From Parachlorella kessleri (taxonomy: Eukaryota > Chlorophyta > Trebouxiophyceae > Chlorellales > Chlorellaceae), in NCBI GenBank assembly GCA_001598975.1, contig BBXU01002556.1, positions 1 to 21,504 on the forward strand: a stretch of 21,504 bases of DNA, given 5' to 3'. The notes beneath the pieces are model-generated. The model was given only the letters and a program-made list of their open reading frames with translations, was not told the DNA's origin and did not search any database. This document shows positions 9,939-19,550 of this stretch, piece after piece; position 1 is the first letter of the stretch, and every line of letters starts with the position of its first letter. A program made the position numbers and the translations under genes.

Positions 9939-12900
9939 TCTGTGAGGTCCTGGTCCCCACCCCCACCGGCTGCTCCCTGCGCCCCCGAGCTGCTTCCCAT
10001 GCTGGCTGAGGTATTATGTAAGGTTTTACCACCAGCTCCCCGTCCGGCCTCAAAGTACTCCGGTGCCAATGCCTCCAACTGCTCACCCAGCTGGACAAGT
10101 GCAGCGACAAGCTGTCTGTGCTGCTCCACCATGTCCTGAGTCACTCTGGCAGGCCTGCTGCCCGCCCCAAACCTGGTAGTCCACTCCTGGAACAGCTGCA
10201 GGTCTTGCTTCGCTGACCAGGCTTTGTGGGCAAGGGACACCAAGGCGTCGCTGTTGGGGCGGCGGCGAAACTGGAACGCCCACAGTAAGGTAGCATTTGC
10301 CACCGGTTTCCCAGTGCTATTGGCTGCTGCAACAGGGCAGATACGGCCCAGTAAGTTTGATAGTCAGGTTGGTCATCCCATAAACAAGCTCTTGCACGCG
10401 GACCATGCGCAGAACTCGCACACAAGCAGCAAAAAAGCACCTCCAGAGGCACGCGAAATGAGGCTGCAGCACCTTTTTCTAGGCATCCAGACCCACCAAC
10501 AACAGCAGATACCAGTGCCAATGACATGTGACTTGTTTGATGTCATGTCGAAACCGGCTCAAAGTTGGAACAGCCAGCTCTGTGACGCTGGCAAGCCGAC
10601 TCTGCCGCCCACCCCCCCGCTAACAGCCCAGCATATACAACAGGCCCTGGGCTAACACCTGGCCGATACCTGCTGGCAAGTGCAGCGCCCGCAGCCAATG
10701 CATGGGCACCATAGGCTCCCACAGCGTGCACAGCACCGCCAGCCTGGCATCCACAGCGCGCGCAGCGGCGCCCACGTCGGGTCCGCCAAGCTCCGCTGTC
10801 ACCTGGGTGATGTTGTCGGCTGATGGCCAGGGCGCCCCTCCCGCCACTTTCATGGCCAGGAGCGAGACAGCAAGAGTTGACGGGGAGGGGGCTGGGTAAC
10901 CCTGGGAGCTGCCGTCCTCCGCTGGCTTCTCCTGCTGCGGCTGCTGGTCCCACTGCTGCTGCTGCTGTTGCCCTTGTTGGTGATCCTCCGCACCGGAGAG
11001 GCCTGAGACGAGTCCTGCAGCTCCCAGCTGACCTGCTGGCTCCTGCCCTGTAGCGCTGGGTGCCCCTTGCTCCTCTCCTTGCACTCGGCTGCTGCTGTCA
11101 CTCACGGTGGTGCTGCTGCTGTCGCTGCCATGCCCGCTTCCCATGTTCGCGTCGGCCAGAGCGGCTGCCCCCACTGCACCTTGCTCTCGCCCTCCCGCTG
11201 TAGCTGTTGGTGGTAGCTGTTCCATACGTGGGTTGGCTGCGATAGCTGCAAACACTCCCTCTGTGTTGGTTGCCCAGCTTACGAGCGGCCCAAGCACCGC
11301 GGGAGCCACCACCAGCATCATACGACGCTCAGAGCTAGCAGCCCTGCTTCCTGCACCCCGGGCTGCTTGCTGTGCTGCATCTGCCAATGGTGCTGGCTGC
11401 TGGTCCCCACCCCCGGGCCATCCTCCCTCGCTTCCCTTACTGCTGCTGCGACTGCCGTCCCTGCCAGCAGTGGGATGGCTTCTTTCCCTCGGTACTGCCT
11501 GCATGTCCTGTGAGGCCGGCTCAGCAGGCTCAGCAGCTAGTGACTCAGTCTGGTTACCATCCGCGCTGCCTGGTGCCCAGCCCTCTGCCAGGAAGCGTTC
11601 AGCAACCCAGGTGTCGCCAGGATGCCCCACACTGCTAACAACCCCGCCCCCCGCGGCTTCTGTTCCCTGGGCTGCCAGGTCACTGCCATACTGTACCGCT
11701 CCAGCAGGGATAGACTCAGGCCCCGCATCGACAGCAGCAGCAGAGGCTGTCTCGGCCTCCCCCAAACTATCCACGCTGAAGCTGCCGCCGCTGCCGCCCT
11801 GCACCCCGGCGCCCCAGTCCGCACTGCTGCCACTGCCGCTTTGGAAGCTACTGAGGCCCACCCTGCTCCTGATGTGCTCCAGTGCCGTTGTAGTGCCATC
11901 CGTACTGTCATTGCCCCCGGCACTTGCTGGAGCCACTGTCCCTGCTGACGCCCGCCGCAGATCTGCCTCTATGAAGCCCTCATACCAGCGGGCCATCTCT
12001 GCCAGCCTACCCTTGCCGGCAACCACCGCCAGCTCGTCCGAGAGGCGCAGGATCTGGTCCGACCTGCACTCCGCAGGGGGGTTCATGTAAGCCACTGGAG
12101 ACATGGTACAGCAGAGGACTTCATAGCAGAGGACAAGTGATGCAAATGCGTAGCAAATGTGTAGCATTTGCATCACTTGTCCTCCGCATTCCACTCACAC
12201 AGTCCTCCGCATTCCACTTCCATGGGAGAATTCGAGCGGCCCATGCTGTCTTGACGCTCTAAGCATGTAATAGGGGCAATCCCGGACAGCGTCTAAGCCA
12301 TGTACATGCTCAGCCAGGGCATGAGCACATGCGATGGCATGGTCTGCTGCCTGCTTACCTGGGCGTGTTTCTGACTTGGCCCTCCAAAGCCAACGGCATC
12401 ACCATGGCATTGAAGAATGCCACTGCAGGAACGCGAGGCAAGAAGATCAGGAAATGTGTCACTCCACATCAGCTTAGCCTAGTGCGGCTTGATCAAGTGA
12501 CACAGAACTACTTCAAATCGCCAGTAATATCTAGAAACAGCAAGGCCCACAACCACCCCAGTGCATGGACATGCTACATCTGGGTGGACCCCCAGTGACA
12601 GACCAGACCTTCACACCTGAGGTTATCAGCACCAGCACCCCCATCATCTTGACATTAGCCCGCAGCCGCGGCAGCAGCCTGCGCTGCGCTGGGTCGTGCA
12701 CCCAAACACAGCGCAGCGGGTCTGGAACCAGATCCCCATCCTCATCCTCCTCATCCTCTGCCTGCCGTCCCTGCTCCTGACGTGCCTGCTGTGCGTGCTG
12801 CCCCTGCTCCGCGTGATGGTGGCCCCCGCCAGGCTGGACTGCTGCTGGCAGCCCATAAAGGACACCGTCATCTGGTGGAGGCGCATGCACGGCATCAGCT

Positions 12901-14719
12901 GCAACAGCGGCATCAGCTCCTGCTGCTGCTGCTGCGGCGGCTGCCGGAGCGGCGCCTGCCAAGGCCACACGGCGTTGCCGCAGCCCTGCCGGTAGACGCA
13001 CGTGGGGCTGCCCTAGAATCTTGAGCCGGGCTGCTATGATCTGCAGCGAGGATAGGGTGTGTCCCTTGACGTGGCACAGGGCCTTATAACAGATAATCGA
13101 CAGCTGCAGCAACGGTATCACAATTGAGACAGGTGTGACTAGGACCCCTGCAGCACTAAAGCCTACAAAGCAACAACAGTAAAAAGACCACATCTGGCCA
13201 GGGCAACTGCAGCACCGTGTGCAGTAATCTATGATGCTCACGAGCCCACCTGTGCGCAGGGTAGCACCACCAACAGCTCCAGGGCAAAGTGAGGCAGCTC
13301 AAAGATCATGCTGCTGCACTCCGCCCCCCATTGCTGCTCCCAGTTGTTCAGCTGCGGGGCAGGTGTGAGCAAGTATGTCAGATGTGCCCCCTCGTTTTCT
13401 TGGTGCAGACTGCCTCGCAGCCTCGTATACAATCCCGTTCCAGGCAGATGCTTGCCCTCCACCTTTTGTAGCATATGTCCAGGAGGGGGCATGGGTACAT
13501 ACACCAAGTTATGTGTAAGTGAACGTACAAATCTACCAATTACATAGCAATCCCCCCCCCCCCTAACCACACACACACACACCGAAAACAGGCCTACCAT
13601 AACTACTTCAGCCAAGACAAGAACTATCTGGGCACACAGATCATACTCACCCAGTATGGTACAAGACGCCAGCCAATCGAGATGAAGGATTCCTTGGTCA
13701 CAAGGTCCTCTCCTGTGCAATATGCAAGGCACCACTGTGAGACAATACTGCCAATCTCAGGTGCGTGTCTGCAGGGCTATTGATATGTGTTGCCTCCTCC
13801 ACAATTCACAGCCAGTGATGTATTCTTGAAGCACTGACCTTTGTGTTATCTGCCCGCACAGTGCCAAGTGCCCGCACCTTCTCAAGTACAAGAACACTGC
13901 CCCACATGCAAAGACTAGGGCGCCACTCACCAGGCAGAAGACCATTCAGCCCCAGCCCAATAACCAGCTTCTGCAGAGCCAGTGCTGAGGAAAGCGTGAA
14001 ATTCCACAGCACAGCGGCTTTGGTCCAGCCGCGGCTGTTCCAGCGGAAGTTGCAGTTGCAGTACTCCATGCGGGTGCCGCAGAAGTAGAAGACATCACTC
14101 CATGACTGCACAAAGGTCGGTTTGAAGGACCTGCCTGACATGTAAACTTTGGCTGACGAACTTTGAAAGCAACCTGCTGTACTTTTCAAGGCATGACGAG
14201 ACCTTCCGAGCCGCCCCCCTTGGCCAGTCGCCGAGGCCTTACTGCTTGGCTGACCTAGGCTGCACCCTTGGCTTTGGGATGACACAGTGGGAGTAACAAG
14301 CAACAAACGCATAGAGCAAGCCACGAGGTGCCCTGGGAGGCTTGCAACTCCCAAACCCCTCTCCAGAGGACACGGCGGTGGCTGGCAAATCCTGCCTTGT
14401 AGCCGCACTAACCTCCTAGACCAGTTGCTTCACGGTACCAATATCACAGAACAACAAAACTACGCCAGCTGCTTGCCTGGAAGGTAGGGTCGAGCAGGAG
14501 GAAGTGCAGGAAGGCCAGCAGTGAAGCCAAGCCCCACAGCAGGTGCCGCTGCTCCCACGCTGACATCCGGCGCCATCCGGTAACCGTGGCAGCAGCCAAC
14601 CACGCACAAAGTGAAGCCACGGCCCAGCTCACAGGAGCGTAGCTGGTTAGCACCGCTGTCTTGTAGGCCGTGACAGCCAGTGCCAGCAGGAAACTGTTCA
14701 CGGCAACCTCCCCGGCCAT
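5211..14719 (-). CDS. Giant multi-pass membrane RING-H2 E3 ubiquitin ligase
   Basis: Likely an integral-membrane E3 that passes ubiquitin from an E2 to membrane or ER-associated substrates. Exons in transcript order: 14719-14477, 14105-13931, 13712-13651, 13351-13242, 13155-12617, 12094-10670, 10326-9408, 8982-8853, 8565-8384, 8244-8119, 8029-7433, 7040-6848, 6441-6364, 5831-5211. All phases agree and sum to 1,800 codons. Residues 1-80 hold about three membrane helices, with more near 111-139, 180-225 and 365-377. Residues 380-1150 are largely Gly/Ser/Gln-rich and disordered. Residues 1202-1285 form a second membrane block. The RING ligands are Cys1340, Cys1343, Cys1485, His1487, His1490, Cys1493, Cys1510 and Cys1513. 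The C-terminus is Gln-rich with a short coiled coil near 1600. Layout resembles HRD1/gp78 (helices, then PEEL, then RING), but I find no clear CUE domain or family match. Weak points: the 8119 donor (GTGCAC) and the 13242/13155 junction, where 13250/13193 is an alternative. It could be two genes. Confidence 0.65.
5886..6021. repeat. Three imperfect tandem repeats of about 58 bp in an intron
   Basis: The motif AAGCGGGCCAGCATATGCG starts at 5886, recurs diverged at 5944 (AAGCTAGCCAGCGTACGCG) and near-identically at 6003. The spacing is 58-59 bp. A weaker match (CAGCAGCATATGCA) near 6122 falls two periods further on. The array lies in the last intron of the ligase gene. Confidence 0.6.
6655..6850. 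repeat. C/A-rich low-complexity tract
   Basis: Runs of CCCACCC and ACACAC-like sequence with almost no G on the plus strand, inside the intron between the two last RING-side exons of the ligase gene. The minus-strand transcript would be GGGTGGG-rich. Confidence 0.6.
7433..8029 (-). other. RING exon with about 141-residue insertion between ligands 2 and 3
   Basis: The exon reads CAICWGDM, then a long Ala/Gly/Gln-rich stretch, then GLPCGHAYHEECLLQW, and splices in phase 2 to the exon supplying CPMC. Spacing between the second and third zinc ligands is about 141 residues, where RING fingers usually have about 9-39. No GT-AG pair in phase is obvious that would remove the insertion. Confidence 0.75.
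9908..9934 (-). repeat. In-frame (AGC)9 polyserine repeat
   Basis: Nine perfect GCT triplets on the plus strand are read on the minus strand as nine AGC serine codons within exon 7 of the ligase gene. They sit between Asn and Gly-Gly in a Ser/Gly/Asn-rich linker. Uninterrupted codon identity suggests recent slippage rather than selection for serine. Confidence 0.85.
10321..10329 (-). other. NAGNAG tandem splice acceptor
   Basis: The minus strand reads TTGCAGCAGCC at the start of ligase exon 7. Splicing at either AG keeps frame and changes the protein by one alanine, at residue 852. The exon is given here with the first acceptor. Confidence 0.6.
12129..12184. repeat. Perfect 21-bp inverted repeat with 14-bp loop, flanked by direct repeats
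   Basis: Arms 12129-12149 and 12164-12184 are exact reverse complements (core GGACAAGTGATGCAAATGC). A direct repeat AGCAGAGGAC lies at 12111-12120 and 12125-12134, and another, GTCCTCCGCATTCCACT, at 12179-12195 and 12202-12218. The element sits in the ligase intron 12095-12616, about 31 bases upstream of the transcript-side acceptor. It could be a small foldback element or a structured intron hairpin. Confidence 0.85.
13552..13582. repeat. C12 run followed by (AC)n microsatellite
   Basis: Twelve cytosines, TAAC, then an AC dinucleotide tract. It lies in the ligase intron 13352-13650 and is simple sequence without evident function. Confidence 0.8.
14106..14476 (-). other. GC-AG intron, first intron of the ligase gene
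   Basis: The exon ends TTCCAG and the intron starts GCAAGC, with acceptor TTTGTGCAG and phase 0 on both sides. A GT donor ten bases further on would need a different phase, so the GC donor fits best. Confidence 0.65.
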
Positions 14720-15135
14720 GTTCCTGCAGGAGCTGGACGAGGTTGTCACAGCACTGCTGTCAGTGATCAAGTACAACTACTGGTGCCATGTGGGACTGGG
14801 TTGCAAGACCCAACTACTAACATTTGCTTGCAACACATGCCAAACTCGCAGGAAGCAACGACAAATAGCCTTCTCTATGGCCCTGCATCTGCACTGCCAG
14901 CGAAGCAAAGCAGATCCTCTCGCGCACCTCCGTGGCACTTGGGCGCTGGGAGGCTCGTCTGCACTTTCATTGCCAGATGGGAGTCAGATCTGTGCTTGTG
15001 TAGCACATCATCCTTGCAGTCTGCTGATGAATAGCAGGGACTAGCTTGTCCCCGCTGGACTGTGGAAAAGGTGTTGCAGAACTGTCAAAACTGTCAGTCT
15101 AGCCTAGACTCTGCAAGTTGCTAGGTTGATTCGTT
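14720..15135. promoter_or_regulatory. Shared region between divergent E3 ligase and CIR-domain genes
   Basis: 416 bp separate the two start codons on opposite strands, so both 5' UTRs and promoters must lie here unless a 5' UTR intron exists. A CTCCTGCAG acceptor-like sequence four bases before the ligase ATG leaves that possible. No TATA box or strong palindrome was seen. Confidence 0.5.
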
Positions 15136-18100
15136 ATGGCAAAGCCTCCTGAACGCCGAGGCCCAGCCTTGGGGGCCCTGGATGGTAAGTGGGGCCCCTG
15201 GGTACTCCAGGCACTCACAGATAGCGCCCTCTGGTGCTGCGTGGCACACCCACTCCTGGGGCTTGCCTCTTACAGGTATCCGTAGGGACCTCAAGGCGGC
15301 CAAAGAGGGCGGCGCTGCGTATGACCCCAGAGGGGTGGGGACCGCCTGGAGTCACAACTTTCTCAACCAGGTGCGACCTATCTGCGACTTCCATACAGGC
15401 TGGGGATACAAGCTTTCAGCTCTTGGCAGGCAGCCGCAGCGGTGGCAGCAGAGCTAGTGAAATTTGAGACGGGAACATATGTGCCATATACCCAACCCCT
15501 CAGCCAGGGTGTGTGGGGGGCCTTATGGACCGAGGCTCACAGCAGAATCCCTCGGAACGCGACTGCTTGCTTACAGTCATGCTAGCTGCTTTGCCGGTGC
15601 TGCAGAAGCCCTGGCACCCGCTCAACTTCCGCAACCAGGCGAGGGTGTTCGAGGCGGAGCAGGAGCACTATGAGACGGAGGTGCGTGAGTCGTTGTGGGG
15701 CTTCAGGCGCCGTGCGACGGTGGATTTTGAGATGGGGGTGCTAGGGTGTTGAATATCCACAGGTAGATGTTCTTGCTGGTCAGGCTGGCCCGCTATATAC
15801 AGTGCATGCTGCGCACTGGCATGGGCATGCGCCAGCTGCAAGCCATTGCCGACCACCAAAGTCACTCCGTACCTGCCTGCTGCGACATAGGGCTGTGGCC
15901 ACAAGAAGCAGGTTGATGCGAGGGGCCGAGGAGGAAGGCGGGGCAACAGTATCACTGAGCAAGGCCCTCTGCTGGCGACTAATATCTGACTAACGTCATC
16001 GGCTCCCGCAGAAGAGGAAGGCGGAGGCAAAGGCGGAGTTTGAGGCGGAGCAGGAGTACTTGAAAACAGTCTCCCTGCTGAGCGAGGAGGAGCAGAAGAA
16101 ATACAAGGAGCGGCAGGTGGGCACGGCATGCTGTGGATATATGTCTGTGCTGCGCTGTGCTGTGCTGGCTCGCGGTTGAGCTCTGCGAGTATCAACCAAA
16201 GACCGGCGCATTCAGGGCACTCTAGAAAAGGCAAGGCCGGGGAACAGGTGTTGCAAAGGCGGGGTCGTCAGATTATGGTTATATTCGTTGATCTATTGGG
16301 TCTGCTATATGCTCAAGCCCAGGTACGGGATAGTATTTGTTGCTCTGTGTATCGTGGTGTGGTTGAGGCTGCTCTCTAAGACCAGGCTAGCCCTCGCTCA
16401 GCCCTGTGTGCCTTTGAGTACCTACAGCTCTGGATGTGTTATATGTGGTGCTTATGTCCTGTGTTGCACGCGCCAGTCCTAGCTCCCTCCTTATCTCACA
16501 TGCCCCAGTCCCCTCATCCCCCTGGATGTGTACTAATTGTCGTGGCACAAGTGTCCGCTGTGGATTCTGATGACATAGCGTTTGTCCAAGTGCAAACATG
16601 CAGACGTTGAGTGATGCAGAATGAGCTCCTCTTGAGTGCTGCAGTCGGTGTCGTGGCTGTACCAGAAGCCCCCAGGCTATGATCAGGCATTGGAGCGGGC
16701 GGAAAGGGATAAGCAGGCAAGCAAAGCGTCCAGGAGGGTTGCGTGCCCTGTGTTTTTGAGCTGATTGTGCTAAAATCATGACTCGTGCAAAGCTAGGCAC
16801 TCTGGAGTCACGTTGTGTGACTGTGTAGGGCAACCCTTCCCTGAATGGTGTGCATGCTGCCAGCCACTCACTTGGATGCCCAAGCTGCCGTTTACCATTG
16901 TCGTATGGGGGTTTCTGCATGCGCGTTGTCTTTGGTGGCCTCTGCAGCGCGCGTGCTTGCCGTTGTTGTAAACGTTTTTGCTTGTCCTGTCCGGCTGCAG
17001 GCACAAGGTGGTACCACAGCGGGCGGAGCGGCCGGCGGTGCCCAGCAGCCACAGCAGGGCGCTGGCAGGGACCAAGGGGGCGCCGGCGGCGCCAGGAGGG
17101 GTCCCCAGCAGGGCTCGGGGAAGAGCCACGTGGCCAACATGCTGGGTGGCCTCAAAGCACTGCAGCAGGACACCAAGTGAGCGCACATGGCTGGCTGGCT
17201 TGTGCCTGGCAGGGAGTGCCTCACAGGTGGTCCTCGCTGTGTGGGATGCTCATGCTCTATGGGAGGGTGTGTAAGTCTTTAAACTGCACGGGCAGGAGGG
17301 TTGTTCCATGTTGATTTCCAGTGGGTGTGCGCTGCCTGTAACACATTCAAGGCAAGGCCTCCGGCGTGACCGCTGGCTTCTACCGTGCTGTTGCACCGTG
17401 CAAGGCTTCACCAGTTGGGCCGCCCATTGGCTCACCCTGGATGTATTCAGGGTGGCTGGTCATGCGAACAGAGTTCAATGCGAACTGTGGTGAAGTGGAT
17501 TGTCACCTGCTGCAGGTTTGAGATGCGGCCGGGGCTGGGTGTGGGGCGCAGTCCCCCTCGGGGCGGCATGGATGCGGAGGGGGAGAACCAGCAGTTTGTG
17601 GTGGCCGACATGGACAGCAGCGAAGGTGGGGCCGCTTGCGCTGTGCCCTGCTTTGCATGCTGCGCCCACCTGGGTGACTAAAACCTGTGCTGAAGCACTA
17701 ATGTTGGTGGTGCCTGCACGATGTCCCCATGAAGGGCTTTTGCTGCAATCAGAACCTGCTGGCACACCTATAGCAGCCATGGCAGCCACTCCTGTGCATG
17801 CATAGGCAAGGGTATAGCAGTGGGAAGGCACAGGGGTCCAGGTATATGCTGGCGGTCTGCCTAGATGCACTGCAGCTTCTCTCTCTCGGGGGTAATGCAA
17901 CCAACTACAGGGCCTTACCCTTATCCTGGCTGTATGTGTCTCATCTGTCTATAGTATTGGTGGCAGGTAGTGAGAGCTGGGCCATACAAACAGGTCTGGG
18001 TGCAAAGTGCGCCCAAGTCTTGTCCTGAGTTCTGAGCCAATGTTCTCTCCCCAGTTTGCATGGCTGCTTAGAGCACTTCCATGCGGACTGCTGTTTATGC

Positions 18101-18980
18101 GCAATGCGCCCCTTGCAGAGGAGGAGGCGATCCGGCTGGCCATGATGTCTGAGGAGGAGCGGCGGCAGTTGAAGAGGGAGGCCGCAAAGCGGGCAAAGCG
18201 GGCAAAGCAGGACGTGAAGCGGGAGAAGGAGGACGCAGAGCGCCACCAGGTGAGGTGGCCCCAGTTTAGTAAGGTTTGCCAAGTCTTATGAGCTGAACAT
18301 GACTGCATACCTGAGGAAGTGGAGTGGCAGTTGGTGAGGGAGGCAGCATGACGAGCACAGCATGAGGGAGAATGAGCAGATCGCCTGCAGGGTAGTGCCG
18401 CATGTCTTACGATTAGTGGAGTGCCAGATGTATTGCCTAGTACATTGGGATTTGAGGGTGTCGATTTTGACATACGTTGCGTCCTTGGAGGAATGGACTT
18501 GTCAGTGGATTGTATCGTACATACAACCTTTGCTTGTACTGGTGATACCTTCTTGAAACAGTTCACATACCCCTCACCTTCTGACTACATTGTCTACTCT
18601 TGCTGCTCCACTAACAGCTCGAGCAAGCCAAGGCCTTCCTCAGGGCTGCCGGGCTGGCACTCCCCAGCGATGATGACCGGGACGAGTCATCTGGCGACTC
18701 ATCCTCCGACAGCGGCAGCTCCTCAGACGGCAGCAGCGGGGCCAGCTCCGGCGAGGATGGTGAGGGGCGAGACCGTAGCAGGCAAGGCAGGCGGGGCGGC
18801 AAGCTAGAGCAGGGTAGCAGGCCGGAACGAGCCAGTGGGGCTGATGGCGGCGGCAGGAGTCATGGCGGCAAGCGGAGGCGAAAAGAGGGGAGCAAAGAGG
18901 GGAGGGGCAGGAAGCACAAGCGGAAAGCCAAGTCAAAGGAGAAGAAGGGCCACAAGAAGAAAAGGCAGCATAGGGAGTGA
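15136..18980 (+). CDS. CIR N-terminal domain nuclear protein (CIR1/CWC25-like, splicing-associated)
   Basis: Exons: 15136-15184, 15276-15370, 15606-15680, 16012-16116, 16645-16716, 17001-17176, 17516-17625, 18119-18249, 18618-18980. Phases agree and give 391 residues. The CIR_N core spans about residues 44-125: FLNQKPWHPLNFRNQ, then FEAEQEH, then SVSWLYQKPPGYD, matching the W/F-HP, AEQ and (F/L)-Y-PPG landmarks of CIR1 and CWC25 relatives. In that family these proteins act in spliceosome assembly or as co-repressor partners. Residues 133-190 are Gly/Gln/Ala-rich. Residues 228-271 are a charged helix (EEEAIRLAMMSEEERRQ). The tail has a Ser/Asp acidic run, then a Lys/Arg/His-rich nuclear-localisation region ending KKKRQHRE. 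Intron 5 begins GCAAGC. No TGTAA occurs before the neighbouring Lon stop; the first is at 19637-19641, inside the Lon last exon on the opposite strand. Biochemical role is inferred from the domain only. Confidence 0.85.
16717..17000 (+). other. GC-AG intron in the CIR-domain gene
   Basis: The exon ends AAGCAG and the intron starts GCAAGC and ends GGCTGCAG. Both sides are phase 0. The preceding exon carries the conserved PPGYD motif, so the boundary is well constrained. Confidence 0.75.
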
Positions 18981-19550
18981 TTTTCTCCAGCCAGCAGCGC
19001 CTGGTGGCGCGTGGTGTGTGTGGGGTGGGGAGTTGGGGGGGTAAGGTTCTGAGCGGGTGATGCTGTGCCTTGGCCGCCACCATGTGGAGCGCGTGGGGGC
19101 ATCTATACACCTGCGCTGGTGTGCTTCTGCTTCATCGTGACAGAGTCTCTGCTTGCAACAGCCTAGGACATGCATGGGGGCTGAGCTTTGGCTTGCACTT
19201 CCAACGGGCCCATCAGAGTGAGCCTTGGCACTCCTGTGAAGCAGTGCAGAAGCCTTGGGGTGGGGAGCAGAAAGCAGACCCCAACCAGAAAGCTGACTGA
19301 CTGGTTTGTTAATGAATCAATGGTACATGCTTCCCTCAAGCTGCTTTCTGTGGGTACCACCTGCGCTGAGCATTGCAAGCTGATGAAGTGGCAGCATTAT
19401 AAATTCAGCTCTAGGTAATCATGGTGTGGGCAGCCACGGCTGCAAGCTTGCTAAGCGCGGGGCAAGCTAACTATTAACCTAGCGCTCTCCCAAGGCTTAA
19501 CACTTCTTCCCTGCTGCATGACTGGGCTACCCTGTTCCCTTAACAACATC
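18981..19550. other. Convergent intergenic region between the CIR-domain and Lon genes
   Basis: 570 bp between two stop codons facing each other, so 3' UTRs of both genes. No TGTAA on the plus strand and no TTACA were found inside it, so at least one transcript probably ends within the other gene's 3' part or uses a variant signal. Confidence 0.5.

Noticed and set aside
9080..10139. Plus-strand open frames of 309 and 278 codons
   Set aside because: Shadows of ligase exon 7. The leucine runs are CTG repeats that encode Ser on the minus strand.
11107..12090. Plus-strand open frame of 327 codons
   Set aside because: It is the antisense shadow of ligase exon 6 (10670-12094): Pro/Ala/Leu-rich composition caused by the Gly/Gln/Ser codons of the other strand, no domain, and no fitting splice partners.
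13156..13249. 56-base intron 13194-13249 in the ligase gene
   Set aside because: Phase-compatible but shorter than every other intron here (minimum about 71), so 13156-13241 with GTGAGC was preferred; not excluded.
18050..18118. CCCCAG acceptor at 18056 as the start of CIR-domain exon 8
   Set aside because: The frame after it does not join the upstream phase 1 and hits a stop in TGGCTGCTTAGAG; the CTTGCAG at 18118 restores phase and reads EEEAIRLAMM.
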